DNA of 64,000 nt, taken from contig CACJNI010000004.1 in the NCBI GenBank assembly GCA_902594705.1, forward strand, positions 62,001-126,000, in the 5' to 3' direction. The notes beneath the pieces were generated by a model that saw nothing but the letters and a program-made list of their open reading frames with translations, ran no database searches and had not been told where the DNA came from. Of this stretch, positions 46,508-57,273 are shown one piece after another; position 1 is the first letter of the stretch, and each line of letters opens with the position of its first letter. Origin of the DNA: an uncultured Pelagibacteraceae bacterium. Its GTDB lineage: Bacteria > Pseudomonadota > Alphaproteobacteria > Pelagibacterales > Pelagibacteraceae. The position numbers and the translations under genes were made by a program.

Positions 46508-47392
46508 ATGCATTATTGTTTGATTTATAACCTTAATTCTTCAACAGGGAAAAAAATAAAATTTGTAAATAAGATTTATGAAAAATTAAAAGTTAACAAC
46601 TCTGTAGATTATTTCAAAACCAAATCTGAAAAAGAGGCGAAAGAAATATTTTTGGAATTTAAAAATAAAAATTATGATAGATTGATAGTTGCTGGTGGAG
46701 ATGGATCAGTATCATTTGCTATCAATGAATTGATAAAAAATGACTTTGATTTTAATGATAAATTTGCAATTGGGTACATACCGGCTGGAACAGCCAATTT
46801 ACTTCAAGCAGAGTTATCGATAAATAAAAAAGTAGACGATATTTGTAATATTTTAACATCAAATAATTATAAACAATCTAATCTTATAAAAATAAATAAA
46901 AATTATTTTTTTTTAATGGCTGGTATTGGTTGGGATGCTAAAATTGTTCACTCTATTGATACACGTATAAAAAAAATACTTGGTAAGATAATATTTGGTT
47001 TAAAAGGGTTTCAGCATTTTTTATTTATGAAAAATAATAAACTTGATGTTTTCTTTGATGGTCAAAAATATCAAGCTGATTGGGTATTAAGTTCTAATAC
47101 CAAATATTATGCTGGTCATCATAAGATAAATAAGTCAAACATTTTTGATGATAGATTAATAACTTATGTTTTTAAAGATTTAAGTAGGCTAAAATTAATG
47201 TATTATATTATTTTGATAATTATTTATGGAGATTTATCAAGAAACAAATCTGTTATAACCACCTATTCAAAAAGTATCCAAATTAATTGCAATAATTTTG
47301 AAATTCCCGTTCAGGTTGATGGAGATAATTTTGGATGTCACAATAAGATTGATATTGAATTTTCACAAAAAAAAGTAAATTTTTTACTATAA
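46508..47392 (+). CDS. Diacylglycerol/lipid kinase family protein
   Basis: 294 residues. DAGK catalytic domain: GGDGSVSFAINEL (residues 63-75; the ATP/catalytic GGDG loop) and GYIPAGTANLLQAEL. Members phosphorylate diacylglycerol, ceramide or related lipids. Next to plcP-agt it could return diacylglycerol to phosphatidic acid when phosphate becomes available, or control how much diacylglycerol goes to glycolipid. It is read away from plcP and follows a Pho box by about 67 bases. Confidence 0.85.
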   Translation: MHYCLIYNLNSSTGKKIKFVNKIYEKLKVNNSVDYFKTKSEKEAKEIFLEFKNKNYDRLIVAGGDGSVSFAINELIKNDFDFNDKFAIGYIPAGTANLLQAELSINKKVDDICNILTSNNYKQSNLIKINKNYFFLMAGIGWDAKIVHSIDTRIKKILGKIIFGLKGFQHFLFMKNNKLDVFFDGQKYQADWVLSSNTKYYAGHHKINKSNIFDDRLITYVFKDLSRLKLMYYIILIIIYGDLSRNKSVITTYSKSIQINCNNFEIPVQVDGDNFGCHNKIDIEFSQKKVNFLL

Positions 47393-47465
47393 TTTTAATA
47401 ACAAAATTTTAGACAAATTATTTTACTTAGAAATTTAAATTAAATATAATAATTTAAATTTTCAT

Positions 47466-47475
47466 AGGAGGTGAT
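47466..47475 (+). promoter_or_regulatory. Unusually complete Shine-Dalgarno sequence
   Basis: AGGAGGTGAT, ten bases complementary to the 3' end of a standard 16S rRNA, in a genome where most genes have little or no such signal. It decides the start of the lysine-rich gene: ATG 47477, since the nearer GTG and ATG overlap the site. Confidence 0.75.
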
Positions 47476-47476
47476 G

Positions 47477-47686
47477 ATGGGTAAGAAGTTAAAGAAAAAT
47501 GAAAAAAGAAAAAAAAAGTTTATCAAATCAATAGATAAACTTAAAAATAAGATTAATTTAAAGGAAAAAAAACTAGCTAAAATTAATATAAAAATTGCAG
47601 GTATTGAAAAAAAAGTTGCCGAAAAAAAAGCAAAAAAATTAGCTAAAAAGAAAACCAGTGAGAGTCCTGCGTCTGTAAATAATTAA
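47477..47686 (+). CDS. Lysine-rich small basic protein
   Basis: 69 residues from ATG 47477, with about 40% lysine and mostly helical (MGKKLKKNEKRKKKF, then regular Lys-Ile/Leu-Lys patterns to ESPASVNN). No domain is recognised. The composition would suit binding to nucleic acid or polyanions (histone-H1-like tails), for instance rRNA, DNA or polyphosphate. It stands alone, with a perfect Shine-Dalgarno sequence upstream and a stable inverted repeat downstream, which suggests high translation. Confidence 0.7.
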   Translation: MGKKLKKNEKRKKKFIKSIDKLKNKINLKEKKLAKINIKIAGIEKKVAEKKAKKLAKKKTSESPASVNN

Positions 47687-47700
47687 TGTATAAAAATTGT

Positions 47701-47732
47701 CCCTCCCCTTTTTTATAACAAAAAGGGGGAAG
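47701..47732 (+). terminator. Inverted repeat after the lysine-rich gene
   Basis: CCCCTTTTT / AAAAAGGGG (47705-47713 and 47720-47728) with a 6-base loop, extended outward by CCCT/AAGG with one bulge. The stem is strong but no T-run follows on the plus strand, so it may act as a 3' stabiliser or weak terminator. It stands in the only region between convergent lysine-rich and EamA genes (47687-47853), where I see nothing else firm. Confidence 0.5.
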
Positions 47733-47853
47733 GTAGTTAATCAACAAAATTTTAAACAAAGAGGAAATGAAGATGTTTTATTATTTAAAATCTTTGTTAA
47801 TTATTTTTAATAAACTTTAATGACAAAAATATTTATAGATTGTTACAATTTAA

Positions 47854-48693
47854 TTAAAATAATTTAATCCCAATCACACCTATTAAAATAAATAAAATTG
47901 ATATGATTTTTTTTAAATTGATACTTTCTTTTAATAAAAAATATCCAATAAATATTGATAATAAAATACTTGTTTCTCTTAAGGATGTAACAACAGGTAT
48001 TGGAGCTTTTGTAAATGCCCATACAGCCAAGGCATAACTAGCATATGATAATGTTACACCATAAAAAAATATCATTTTACCGTCTCTATAAACCCTTTTA
48101 ATAATATCCTTTTGACCTCTCAAACTAAGAATAAATGGGAAAATCATAGCGTTTAATATGAAAGACCAGCTGACAAAAGATATTGCAGAATTACTCGCTC
48201 TTGCTCCATATCCATCGATAAGTGAGTATGATCCAATAAACAAACCTGTAATAATGGAAAATTTAATTACATTTAAACTACTGTTTTTATAATCAGAAAT
48301 ACCAAGAAAGAAAATTCCAAAACATATTAAGAAAATAGAGATGAGTATTAATTTATTTAACACTACTCCTAACAATAAAATTGAAATTACAGTTACAAAT
48401 AAAGGTCCCGTGCCTCTTGCTATAGGGTAGACTTTTGTCAAATCTCCGATTTCATATGATTTAAGTAAGAACCATTGATAACCGATGTGTACAACAATAC
48501 TTGCGAAGATATAAGGAATACTATCTATTGAGGGTGCAGGTAATAAAATGATTGCAACAATTGAAAAAGGTATATGCCCTAAAATTATACCTGCTAGAGC
48601 AACTGATTTATCAGAGTGTTTTTTAACCATACCATTCCAAGTGGCATGAAGTAGTGCTGCCAATAAAACGACAGAAAATACTAACGTATCCAT
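47854..48693 (-). CDS. EamA/DMT family transporter
   Basis: 279 residues with about ten hydrophobic helices. N-terminal LLAALLHATWNGMVKKHSDK and later PVVTSLRETSILLSIFIGYFLLKE are typical of EamA-type drug/metabolite transporters, whose substrates vary. Eight bases after the manC stop; could be the last gene of the valS-ilvD-manC run. A second member of the superfamily in the window beside rarD. Confidence 0.85.
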   Translation of the reverse strand: MDTLVFSVVLLAALLHATWNGMVKKHSDKSVALAGIILGHIPFSIVAIILLPAPSIDSIPYIFASIVVHIGYQWFLLKSYEIGDLTKVYPIARGTGPLFVTVISILLLGVVLNKLILISIFLICFGIFFLGISDYKNSSLNVIKFSIITGLFIGSYSLIDGYGARASNSAISFVSWSFILNAMIFPFILSLRGQKDIIKRVYRDGKMIFFYGVTLSYASYALAVWAFTKAPIPVVTSLRETSILLSIFIGYFLLKESINLKKIISILFILIGVIGIKLF

Positions 48694-48701
48694 AAAGAGT
48701 A

Positions 48702-49904
48702 TTAATTCACTCTACCGTAAATATCTTGATATCTAACTATATCTGTCTCTTTTAAAATAGGTCCAGTTTGTATTTCAATAATTTTTACTTTTTTCTTAAA
48801 TTTATTTTCTATTCGATGAATTGCTTCTCTTGGTATGAATATTTTTTCTCCTGGTTTTTTTAAGAAATTTTTCTTGTTTAATGTAATTAGAGGTTTTCCA
48901 TCAGTAATAGTCCAATATTCAGATCGATGAAAATGCTTTTGTAAGCTTAATTTAGACTTAGGATTAACTACTAATTCCTTTACTAGAAAGTTTTTACCCT
49001 CGTATAGGTTTGTATATCTTCCCCATGGTCTATGAAAAACATTTTTCTTCTTAAAGTATTTATTTTTATTTTTTTTATATATTTTTGATATTTCAAACCA
49101 ATTACCAAGATCTGTCCATTGAATACTAAGCTTTATCGCGTTTATATCTTTTGATTTTTCAAGAATTGCATAATCAAAAGAAATTTCCTTACATTTATCA
49201 AAGAATTTTTTATTCAAAAAATATGTATTATTTCTAATCTTTGATTTTTCTAAAGATTTTAGACACGATTTATAGATACTAGTCTGATATTTTTTAAAGT
49301 TATTGATTATTGATGATTTTTTTAAGTAAAACATACCAGAATTCCAATAGCCTCCGGATTTGATTATCTTTTTGGCTTTTTGCTCTGTTGGTTTTTCAAT
49401 AAATTTAGTTACTTTATTTAACTTATTTATACTTTTTGTTTTAAGATATCCGTACTCATTGGATGGTCTAGTTGGTTTAATTCCGAATATAAATATATTT
49501 TCATCACTTAAATTTTTAACATTAGTTTTTAAAGATCTTGTTAAAATACTTGGGTTTTCAATCAAATGATCTGAAGTAAAAAACATTATTGGTTGATCAG
49601 ATGGAATTTCTTTAATTAGAGCACTCACTAAAATTGCTGGTGCTGTATTTTTTTTGGCTGGTTCTAATATTATTTTATATTTTTTTATTTTAGATTTTTT
49701 TAATGTTTTCTTTACATCTTTTAAGTACTTAAGATTTGTACTGATAATTGGAAAATCGTAGGAGTTATTATTTATTCTTTCAAAAGCTTTTTGTAATAAA
49801 GTCCAACCACCAAAATCAATAAATTGTTTTGCTTGAGTATTTTTTAAATTGGGCCAAAGTCGTGTTCCTGCACCACCACAAAGTATTACAGGTCTAATTT
49901 TCAT
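48702..49904 (-). CDS. manC: Mannose-1-phosphate guanylyltransferase with cupin domain
   Basis: 400 residues from ATG 49904, which overlaps the ilvD stop (ATGA). N-terminal nucleotidyltransferase: LCGGAGTRLWPN, FIEKPTEQ. C-terminal mannose-6-phosphate isomerase type II cupin: LQKHFHRSEYWTITDG and IPREAIHRIENK. It makes GDP-mannose for surface polysaccharide. It is shorter than most ManC proteins (about 470) and very Lys-rich. The codon before the ATG is TTG, a less likely start. Confidence 0.9.
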   Translation of the reverse strand: MKIRPVILCGGAGTRLWPNLKNTQAKQFIDFGGWTLLQKAFERINNNSYDFPIISTNLKYLKDVKKTLKKSKIKKYKIILEPAKKNTAPAILVSALIKEIPSDQPIMFFTSDHLIENPSILTRSLKTNVKNLSDENIFIFGIKPTRPSNEYGYLKTKSINKLNKVTKFIEKPTEQKAKKIIKSGGYWNSGMFYLKKSSIINNFKKYQTSIYKSCLKSLEKSKIRNNTYFLNKKFFDKCKEISFDYAILEKSKDINAIKLSIQWTDLGNWFEISKIYKKNKNKYFKKKNVFHRPWGRYTNLYEGKNFLVKELVVNPKSKLSLQKHFHRSEYWTITDGKPLITLNKKNFLKKPGEKIFIPREAIHRIENKFKKKVKIIEIQTGPILKETDIVRYQDIYGRVN

Positions 49905-51622
49905 CAAATATCTGCGTAAGTTTTAACCTCGTTTTTACCACCTGGATGCGTAGGTGCTCCTAAGTAAGCTGGACCTACTGTTTGAGCATATTTCCAAAGA
50001 GTTCCGTTTCCAAAGTTCATTTTTCTTTGTTTCCATTTCTTTTTTCTCAAACTAAGCTCTTTTTTACTTAATCTAACGTTAATAGTCCCCTTTTTTGCAT
50101 CTATATCAATAATATCTCCGTTCCTTAAAAGGGCTATTGGGCCGCCTATAGAGGCCTCAGGACCCACATGACCAATGCAGAAGCCTCTGGTAGCCCCAGA
50201 GAACCTACCGTCTGTTATAAGGGCTACTTTCTCGCCTTTTCCTTGACCATAGATTGCAGCTGTTGTCTGCAACATTTCTCTCATTCCAGGACCACCCTTT
50301 GGACCTTCGTATCTAATTATAATTATATCTCCATCTTTGTATTTTCTTTCTTTTACAGCTTTGTAAGCTTTTTCTTCAGAATCAAAACATCTTGCTCTTC
50401 CAGTAAATTGTAATTTTTTCAAACCTGCAATTTTAACTATTCCACCTTCTGGAGCTAAATTACCTCTTAATCCAACAACACCACCAGTTGGCGTGATTGG
50501 ATTTTTATAACTTCTCATTACTTTTTGTTTTGGATTAAATTTCACATTTTTTAAATTCTCTTTCATTGTCTTTCCTGTAACGGTCATACAATCTCCATGA
50601 ATATATCCACCATCGTAAAGAGTTTTTAAAAGCATTGGAACTCCTCCTGCTTCCCACATATCTTTTGCAACATATTTTCCACCTGGTTTTAAATCAGCAA
50701 GATAAGGAGTTCTTTTAAAAATTTTTGCAACATCCATTAAATCAAATTTAATTCCAATTTCATTTGCAATAGCTGGTAAGTGTAAACCTGCATTAGTAGA
50801 TCCTCCTGTTGCAGCAACAACTGTAGCAGCATTTTCTAATGCTTTTCTTGTAACAATATCTCTTGGTCTGATATTTTTTTCTAAAAGTTTCATTACAGCT
50901 TTACCGCTGTTAATAGCGTACTTGTGTCTTTCTTTATATGGAGCAGGTGTTCCTGCTGAATATGGTAGGGCTAATCCAATTGCTTCTGAAACACACGCCA
51001 TTGTATTTGCAGTAAATTGACCCCCACAAGCACCTGCACTTGGGCAAGCTTTTAATTCTAATTTTCTAAGAGCATGAGCTGTCATTTTTTTTGATGTATA
51101 TTTTCCAACACCTTCAAAAACATCAACAACAGTTACATCTTTACCTTCAAATCTACCTGGAAGTATTGATCCACCATAAATAAATACACTAGGAATATTT
51201 AATCTCACCATAGACATCATAAGACCTGGTAAAGATTTATCGCATCCTGCTAAACCAACTAAAGCATCATAACAATGACCTCTTACGGTTAATTCAGTAG
51301 AATCTGCAATTACATCTCTTGAAATCAATGAGGATTTCATTCCTTCATGACCCATAGCAATACCATCAGTAACAGTTATTGTACAAAATTCTCTAGGAGT
51401 ACCTCCTGATGAATTTACACCTTGTTTTACAAATTGAGCTTGTTTCATTAAATTAATGTTGCATGGTGCAGCCTCATTCCATGTTGAAACAACACCTACA
51501 AAAGGTTTTGCTACATCTTTTTCCGTTAAATCCATTGCATAATAAAAGGATCTTTGTGGTGCTCTATCAGCACCTACAGTTGTATATCTACTTGGTAGTT
51601 TTTTTTTGTTAAATTTCCTCAT
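49904..51622 (-). CDS. ilvD: Dihydroxy-acid dehydratase
   Basis: 572 residues. Fe-S cysteines in [11 protein letters not shown] and [21 protein letters not shown]; the [20 protein letters not shown] stretch is diagnostic. IlvD makes 2-oxoacids for valine/isoleucine, the substrate of the product of the neighbouring valS. Overlaps valS by one base (TAATG) and manC by three. Confidence 0.96.
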   Translation of the reverse strand: MRKFNKKKLPSRYTTVGADRAPQRSFYYAMDLTEKDVAKPFVGVVSTWNEAAPCNINLMKQAQFVKQGVNSSGGTPREFCTITVTDGIAMGHEGMKSSLISRDVIADSTELTVRGHCYDALVGLAGCDKSLPGLMMSMVRLNIPSVFIYGGSILPGRFEGKDVTVVDVFEGVGKYTSKKMTAHALRKLELKACPSAGACGGQFTANTMACVSEAIGLALPYSAGTPAPYKERHKYAINSGKAVMKLLEKNIRPRDIVTRKALENAATVVAATGGSTNAGLHLPAIANEIGIKFDLMDVAKIFKRTPYLADLKPGGKYVAKDMWEAGGVPMLLKTLYDGGYIHGDCMTVTGKTMKENLKNVKFNPKQKVMRSYKNPITPTGGVVGLRGNLAPEGGIVKIAGLKKLQFTGRARCFDSEEKAYKAVKERKYKDGDIIIIRYEGPKGGPGMREMLQTTAAIYGQGKGEKVALITDGRFSGATRGFCIGHVGPEASIGGPIALLRNGDIIDIDAKKGTINVRLSKKELSLRKKKWKQRKMNFGNGTLWKYAQTVGPAYLGAPTHPGGKNEVKTYADI

Positions 51623-54249
51623 TATAGACTTTCTAAAGTATAATTTAATTTATTAACATCTTTTTCTAAATTAATAAAGTTAGACTTTTCTTGCTCAACA
51701 ATATCATTTGGGGCTCTTTCAATAAAACTTTTATTATTTAGCCTTGTGTTAATTTTTTCCATTTCTTTCTCTATTTTATTCTTTTTATTTAATAGTGTTT
51801 CTTTAATTTTTGACAGATCTACATCTTCATCAAAGTAAATTTTAAATATTTCACCTTTAATGACCAAGTTTGCTGAAGGTTTTTTAATATCCTCAGTTAC
51901 AAATTCATTAATTCTGCCAATTTTTTTTAATGTATTAGAGTTATTTTCAATAAATTTCTTAATTTCGGGATTTATTTTATTCACTAGTATTTTAACAAAT
52001 GATCCAGGGCTTATTTCTATTTCATTTTTAAAAGACCGTATAGATGAGACAAATTCTATTATTTCATTTACTTCATTTGAGTCTCTATCTTTACTGGAAC
52101 TGGCTTCAGACCAGTTTTTTAACATAAGAAAATCTTTTCCATCTTTATCCAATTTATTTTTCAACCAAATTTCCTCGGTTAGAAAAGGTATGAACGGGTG
52201 TAAAATAACTAGAATTTGAGTAAATATGAAGCTAGCTACATTTCTTGTTTCTTCGATATTTTCATTATTTTCTGAGTAAAAGACAGTTTTAGATAACTCT
52301 AAATACCAATCACAGAATGAATGCCATACAAATTGATATGCAATTCTGGCTGCTTCATCAAATCGATAACTATCTATTGATTTTTTAATCTTTTCATTAG
52401 TGTTAGTGAATTCAACAAATATCCATTTATTTATATTTAGTTTTAAATCATTAGGCGTTTTTATATTTTCAAATTTACAATCATTTTGAATAAGAAAGTT
52501 ATTTGCGTTCCATATTTTATTTAAAAAATTTCTATAACCTTTAACTCTATCCTCAGATAACTTTACATCTCGTCCAGGAGAAGCCATTGACAAAAGTGTA
52601 AATCTTAATGCATCAGCACTATATTTTTCTATTAACTCTAACGGGTCAATTACATTACCTTTTGACTTTGACATTTTTTGACCTTTTTCATCTCTAACTA
52701 ATGCATGAACATAAATATTTTTAAAAGGTTCTTTATTTTGAAATTCCATTCCAAACATAATCATTCTTGCAACCCAAAAGAAAATGATATCAAATCCTGT
52801 TACCAATACTGAAGTTGGATAAAATTTTTCTAAATATTCATTTTTTTCTGGCCATCCTAATGTTGCAAAAGGCCATAGGCCTGATGAAAACCATGTATCA
52901 AGAACATCTGGATCTCTAATTAATACAACATCTTTTTTATAGTGTTCTTTAGCTAATTTATTTGCACCTTCTTCTGTTTCATCTACAAATATTTCTCCAT
53001 CAGGTCCATACCATGCAGGTATTTGATGTCCCCACCAAAGCTGTCTTGAAATACACCAAGGTTCTATATTATCCATCCATTGAAAATATGTTTTTGTCCA
53101 ATTAACAGGAAAAAAATTTGTTGTTTTATTATTTACTATTTCTTTTGCTTTAATTGAAAGTTTCTTAGCATCTGCGAACCATTGCTCCGTTAAATAAGGT
53201 TCAATTATAGAATTAGATCTATCACCATATGGAACTTTATTTTTAATTTTTTCTTCTTTAACAAATAAGTTTTTATCAGTTAGTTCTTTTAAAATTCTTT
53301 TTCTTGCTTCAAATCTATCAAGTCCAATATAATTATCAGGCGCATTTTCATTAATTTTACCATCTGATGTAAAAATATTTATTACTTCTAAATTATTTCT
53401 CTCCCCTACTTCATAATCATTGAAATCATGTGCTGGTGTAATTTTAACAGCTCCAGTTCCTTGTTCAGGATCAGCATAATCATCTTCTATAATTTTTATT
53501 TTTCTATCAACTATTGGAACTATTACATTTTTATTTACCAATGATTTATATCTCTCATCTGATGGATTGACTGCAACTGCTGTGTCTCCTAACATGGTTT
53601 CTGGTCTAGTAGTTGCAATAGTTATAAATTTATCTGTTCCCTCAATTGGATAATTGATGTGATATAGTTTTGAATTAACTTCTCTTTGATCTACTTCTAA
53701 ATCAGATATAGCTGTTTTTAAAACAGTGTCCCAATTGACTAATTTTTTTGATTTGTAAATTAATCCATTTTTGTACATTTCAACAAAAACTTTTAAGACT
53801 GATTTTGATAAATTTTCGTCCATGGTGAATGCATTTCTAGACCAATCACAAGAACAGCCTAATTTTTTTAATTGATTAATTATTATGTCACCATATTGAC
53901 CTTTCCATTCCCAAACTTTTTCGATGAATTTTTCTCTCCCTAAATCATTTTTATCTATACCTTCAGATTTAAGTTTTTTTTCTACTAATGCCTGTGTAGC
54001 AATACCCGCATGGTCGGTTCCAGGTTGCCATAACGTTTCAAAATTATTCATTCGATGATAACGAGTTAATAAGTCTTGAATAGAATTATTTAGTGCATGT
54101 CCCATATGAAGACTACCAGTTACATTTGGTGGCGGGATAACTATAGAAAATTGTTTTTTATTAGATTTTGGTTTAAATAAATTTTTTTCTTCCCAATAAG
54201 AATAAATCTTATTTTCAACATTTTCGTGAATATATTTGTCTGAACTCAT
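51622..54249 (-). CDS. valS: Valyl-tRNA synthetase
   Basis: 875 residues. Class I motifs [15 protein letters not shown] (HIGH type) and [14 protein letters not shown] (KMSKS), the editing domain and a C-terminal coiled coil (about 805-870). Length fits bacterial ValS. Start of a minus-strand run valS-ilvD-manC-EamA. Confidence 0.97.
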   Translation of the reverse strand: MSSDKYIHENVENKIYSYWEEKNLFKPKSNKKQFSIVIPPPNVTGSLHMGHALNNSIQDLLTRYHRMNNFETLWQPGTDHAGIATQALVEKKLKSEGIDKNDLGREKFIEKVWEWKGQYGDIIINQLKKLGCSCDWSRNAFTMDENLSKSVLKVFVEMYKNGLIYKSKKLVNWDTVLKTAISDLEVDQREVNSKLYHINYPIEGTDKFITIATTRPETMLGDTAVAVNPSDERYKSLVNKNVIVPIVDRKIKIIEDDYADPEQGTGAVKITPAHDFNDYEVGERNNLEVINIFTSDGKINENAPDNYIGLDRFEARKRILKELTDKNLFVKEEKIKNKVPYGDRSNSIIEPYLTEQWFADAKKLSIKAKEIVNNKTTNFFPVNWTKTYFQWMDNIEPWCISRQLWWGHQIPAWYGPDGEIFVDETEEGANKLAKEHYKKDVVLIRDPDVLDTWFSSGLWPFATLGWPEKNEYLEKFYPTSVLVTGFDIIFFWVARMIMFGMEFQNKEPFKNIYVHALVRDEKGQKMSKSKGNVIDPLELIEKYSADALRFTLLSMASPGRDVKLSEDRVKGYRNFLNKIWNANNFLIQNDCKFENIKTPNDLKLNINKWIFVEFTNTNEKIKKSIDSYRFDEAARIAYQFVWHSFCDWYLELSKTVFYSENNENIEETRNVASFIFTQILVILHPFIPFLTEEIWLKNKLDKDGKDFLMLKNWSEASSSKDRDSNEVNEIIEFVSSIRSFKNEIEISPGSFVKILVNKINPEIKKFIENNSNTLKKIGRINEFVTEDIKKPSANLVIKGEIFKIYFDEDVDLSKIKETLLNKKNKIEKEMEKINTRLNNKSFIERAPNDIVEQEKSNFINLEKDVNKLNYTLESL

Positions 54250-54364
54250 GGGTAATTATTTTATAAATTAATCATATCAATAAACAACAATGAAATTATC
54301 CGTTAAATTTATAGACTAAATTATAAAATTAATTATATATGACCTCATTGAATATTTAATTCAT

Positions 54365-54435
54365 GGCAACGTGGCGGAATGGTTACGCAGAGGATTGCAA
54401 ATCCTTGTATCCCGGTTCGATTCCGGGCGTTGCCT
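54365..54435 (+). tRNA. tRNA-Cys (anticodon GCA)
   Basis: Acceptor GGCAACG pairs with CGTTGCC; loop ATTGCAAATC-type with GCA in the centre of GGATT/AATCC. T-loop TTCGATT; discriminator T; CCA encoded at 54436-54438. Confidence 0.95.
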
Positions 54436-54491
54436 CCACAATTTATTTTTGTTGAGATAATATAAAAAAAAAGTAAGTTGTGATTTTACAT

Positions 54492-54564
54492 TCCTCGGTA
54501 GCTCAGTTGGTAGAGCAGTTGACTGTTAATCAATTGGTCGCAGGTTCGAGTCCTGCCCGAGGAG
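54492..54564 (+). tRNA. tRNA-Asn (anticodon GTT)
   Basis: Acceptor TCCTCGG pairs with CCGAGGA; anticodon loop CTGTTAA with GTT. D-arm TAGCTCAGTTGGTAGAGC, T-loop TTCGAGT, discriminator G, CCA encoded at 54565-54567. It is one of the GUN tRNAs that Tgt would modify. Confidence 0.95.
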
Positions 54565-54579
54565 CCAATTTAAAATTAG

Positions 54580-54951
54580 TTATCCTGTTTTGGAAATATT
54601 TACCTGGTTGATCTGTATGTTTTTAGTAAACTTAATTTTTTGATCTTGAGTGAGTTCAGAATAAACTTTTACTAAAAAATTATAGTTTACGTTCATGTGA
54701 CCTTCTTTAGATTTTTCTAGATTTAATAAATATTCTGAAAAATCCTCAAAAAAATAGTTTATTGGCACTTTAAGATAGTTAGATAGTTGTAGTAATCTAA
54801 TCGAACTTACACCATTTGTTCCTTTTTCATATTTTTGAATTTGTTGAAATGTTACATTTATTGCTTTAGCGACTTTAGTTTGAGTTAAACCTAAAGCCAA
54901 ACGTCTAAGTTTTAATTTATTACCTAGATGTTTATTGAAATTTTCTTCCAT
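54580..54951 (-). CDS. XRE family transcriptional regulator
   Basis: 123 residues from ATG 54951. Cro/CI-type helix-turn-helix: LRRLALGLTQTKVAKAINVTFQQIQKYEKG, then SSIRLLQLSNYLKVPINYFFE. A short C-terminal helix pair follows. A GAGGGG ribosome binding site lies about nine bases upstream; an in-frame TTG (54954) is less likely. The form resembles small HTH regulators common in alphaproteobacteria, targets unknown. Confidence 0.85.
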   Translation of the reverse strand: MEENFNKHLGNKLKLRRLALGLTQTKVAKAINVTFQQIQKYEKGTNGVSSIRLLQLSNYLKVPINYFFEDFSEYLLNLEKSKEGHMNVNYNFLVKVYSELTQDQKIKFTKNIQINQVNISKTG

Positions 54952-55096
54952 CAAAGACCCCTCTTTAATTAAAAATAATATTCAGAGTTAATAGAAATCA
55001 AAAAGTTATTTCAAGTAAAATAATTTTAAAAAGAATAATAATTTTTAAGATTTTATAAAGCTGTCAAGCAACTTTTTAGCAATTTAGTTATAATTT

Positions 55097-55831
55097 TTAT
55101 AATATTTGGCTTAAAAAAAGCTTTGTTCTATCGCTTTTTGGGTTGGCAAAAAACTCTTGTGTTTCTGCCTGTTCTACAATCATGCCTTCATCCATAAAAA
55201 TAACTTCATCTGCAACTTCTTTTGCAAACCCCATTTCGTGTGTTACAACAATCATAGTCATACCAGCCTTAGCTAAATTAACCATTGCATCTAAAACTTC
55301 TTTAATCATTTCAGGATCTAATGCAGATGTTGGTTCATCAAAAAGCATTATTTTTGGCTCCATACATAATGCTCTTGCTATTGCACATCTTTGTTGTTGA
55401 CCACCAGAAAGTTGGCCTGGATACTTGTATGCTTGATCAGCAATTTGAACTTTTTCTAAATGTTTTAATGCTAAGGCCTCAGCATCTTTTTTTGGCATTT
55501 TTTTTACCCATATTGGAGCTAATGTACAATTATCCAATATTGATAAATGAGGAAATAAATTAAACTGTTGAAAAACCATTCCAACCTCAGCTCTTATTTG
55601 TTCTATATTCTTTGTTTCTTCAGTTAATTCAGTTCCATCAACAACAATTGATCCTTCTTGGTGTTCCTCAAGTCTATTAATACATCTAATTAATGTCGAT
55701 TTACCTGAGCCCGAAGGACCGCAGACAACAATTTTTTTATTCTTTTCAACATCTAAATTAATGTTTTTTAAGACTTGGAAATCTCCAAACCATTTATTCA
55801 TTTCTTTTATTTGAATTATTTTATCCGACAT
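55097..55831 (-). CDS. aapP: General L-amino acid ABC transporter ATP-binding protein
   Basis: 244 residues. Walker [10 protein letters not shown], signature [15 protein letters not shown], Walker [14 protein letters not shown]. Polar amino acid type. Its start overlaps the aapM stop by one base. AapJQMP imports many L-amino acids, a major nutrient route in marine oligotrophs. Confidence 0.94.
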   Translation of the reverse strand: MSDKIIQIKEMNKWFGDFQVLKNINLDVEKNKKIVVCGPSGSGKSTLIRCINRLEEHQEGSIVVDGTELTEETKNIEQIRAEVGMVFQQFNLFPHLSILDNCTLAPIWVKKMPKKDAEALALKHLEKVQIADQAYKYPGQLSGGQQQRCAIARALCMEPKIMLFDEPTSALDPEMIKEVLDAMVNLAKAGMTMIVVTHEMGFAKEVADEVIFMDEGMIVEQAETQEFFANPKSDRTKLFLSQIL

Positions 55832-57273
55832 TATCTCTCAGTTTTATATTTTTGCTCTAAATTATAACTATATTTACTCATTGCATAGCAAATAATAAAA
55901 AATACTATTGATGCAAACACATAACCTTCCATAGCAAAACCTAACCATTCGGGATTTGTTTTTGCTAAATTAAGCATACCTACGATTTCCAAAAGACCTA
56001 CTACAAAAATTAAAGGTGTATCTTTTACAAGTGCTAAAAATGTATTGGCTATACCCGGAATTACTAATTTAAGAGCTTGTGGTAAAATAACAAATATATG
56101 CATTTTCCAGTAACCCATTCCTAAAGATTTTGCAGCATCATATTGACCTCTAGGTAAAGCCTGTAAACCCCCTCGTATTACCTCAGCTACATAAGCAGCT
56201 TCAAACAATGATATTGCAATTATAACTCTTACAAGTTTATCAATGAACATATCCTCTGGTAAAAACATGGGAAACATAACAGACGACATAAACAAAACTG
56301 TTATTAAAGGAACTCCTCTCCAAAATTCTATAAATCCAATAGAAATGTATTTAATTATTGGTAAATCAGATCTTCTTCCTAAAGATAAGAATAATCCAAC
56401 TGGAAAACAGAATATTAAACAGAAAAATGAAACTATAAAAGTTAGTGATAATCCACCCCATGCTCCTGTTTCAACCCATTCGAAAGCTTGTATCTTTCCT
56501 AATTCAATTAATTCTTCATAAAAAAATACATACTTTAATAATATATAAATCGTGATCGGTATTATTAAAAAATAATACATTTTAAATTTCGAAGGGATAA
56601 AGAAACCAATTATAATAGAGATCACTGCTGCAATAATTCCATATGAAAAATCAAAAAATATTGGACCACCAGAAATAAAAAAGAATATAAATAAAAATGC
56701 AATTATTGGATAAATAACTACATAATATAATGTTAGATATTTCTTAAATTTTTCTGTTGCAAAAAATCCTACTCCACCAAGAAAAGCAAGAGCAATAAAA
56801 GATAAATTTATTCTCCACTGTTCAGCATTTGGATACATTCCATACATAAATCTATTAAACCATGTTTTTATGTAAGCCCAACATGCTCCAGATCCAGAAC
56901 ATGCATCTTTTGAGTCACCAGCAAAATTAGCATCGATTATGAACCAACTTAACAATGGAGGTAACAATTTGATAACAGCAAATATAATTAATAATGATAA
57001 AAGAGCATTAAATTTATTTGTATTAATATTCTTATTAATAATGTCTAAAAATTTTATGCCCGAATATTCAATTCTAATTAAATGCAAACCAATGAAGCCT
57101 AAAATTAGAGGTAAAAAATAACTTATTGTTCTTGGTAAAAAGCTAGTTAAATCTAAACTGAAAAAAGAGTTCAAGAATACTAATAAAATACTAAGAGAAA
57201 ATAAACTAATACCTGAATACAAATATGCGTATAAATTATTTTTGTCTGGTGATAAAAAATTTAATTTATTCAT
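55831..57273 (-). CDS. aapM: General L-amino acid ABC transporter permease AapM
   Basis: 480 residues, longer than rhizobial AapM (about 385) because of extra N-terminal helices. The middle loop has [21 protein letters not shown]; the C-terminal permease core has [22 protein letters not shown], the HisMQ-type ATPase contact. Overlaps aapQ by one base. Confidence 0.92.
   Translation of the reverse strand: MNKLNFLSPDKNNLYAYLYSGISLFSLSILLVFLNSFFSLDLTSFLPRTISYFLPLILGFIGLHLIRIEYSGIKFLDIINKNINTNKFNALLSLLIIFAVIKLLPPLLSWFIIDANFAGDSKDACSGSGACWAYIKTWFNRFMYGMYPNAEQWRINLSFIALAFLGGVGFFATEKFKKYLTLYYVVIYPIIAFLFIFFFISGGPIFFDFSYGIIAAVISIIIGFFIPSKFKMYYFLIIPITIYILLKYVFFYEELIELGKIQAFEWVETGAWGGLSLTFIVSFFCLIFCFPVGLFLSLGRRSDLPIIKYISIGFIEFWRGVPLITVLFMSSVMFPMFLPEDMFIDKLVRVIIAISLFEAAYVAEVIRGGLQALPRGQYDAAKSLGMGYWKMHIFVILPQALKLVIPGIANTFLALVKDTPLIFVVGLLEIVGMLNLAKTNPEWLGFAMEGYVFASIVFFIICYAMSKYSYNLEQKYKTER

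Noticed and set aside
47767..47820. 17-codon frame (starts MKMFYYLKS) with AGAGGAA upstream
   Set aside because: Too short to judge and in a convergent intergenic region; could be chance. Conservation would be needed.
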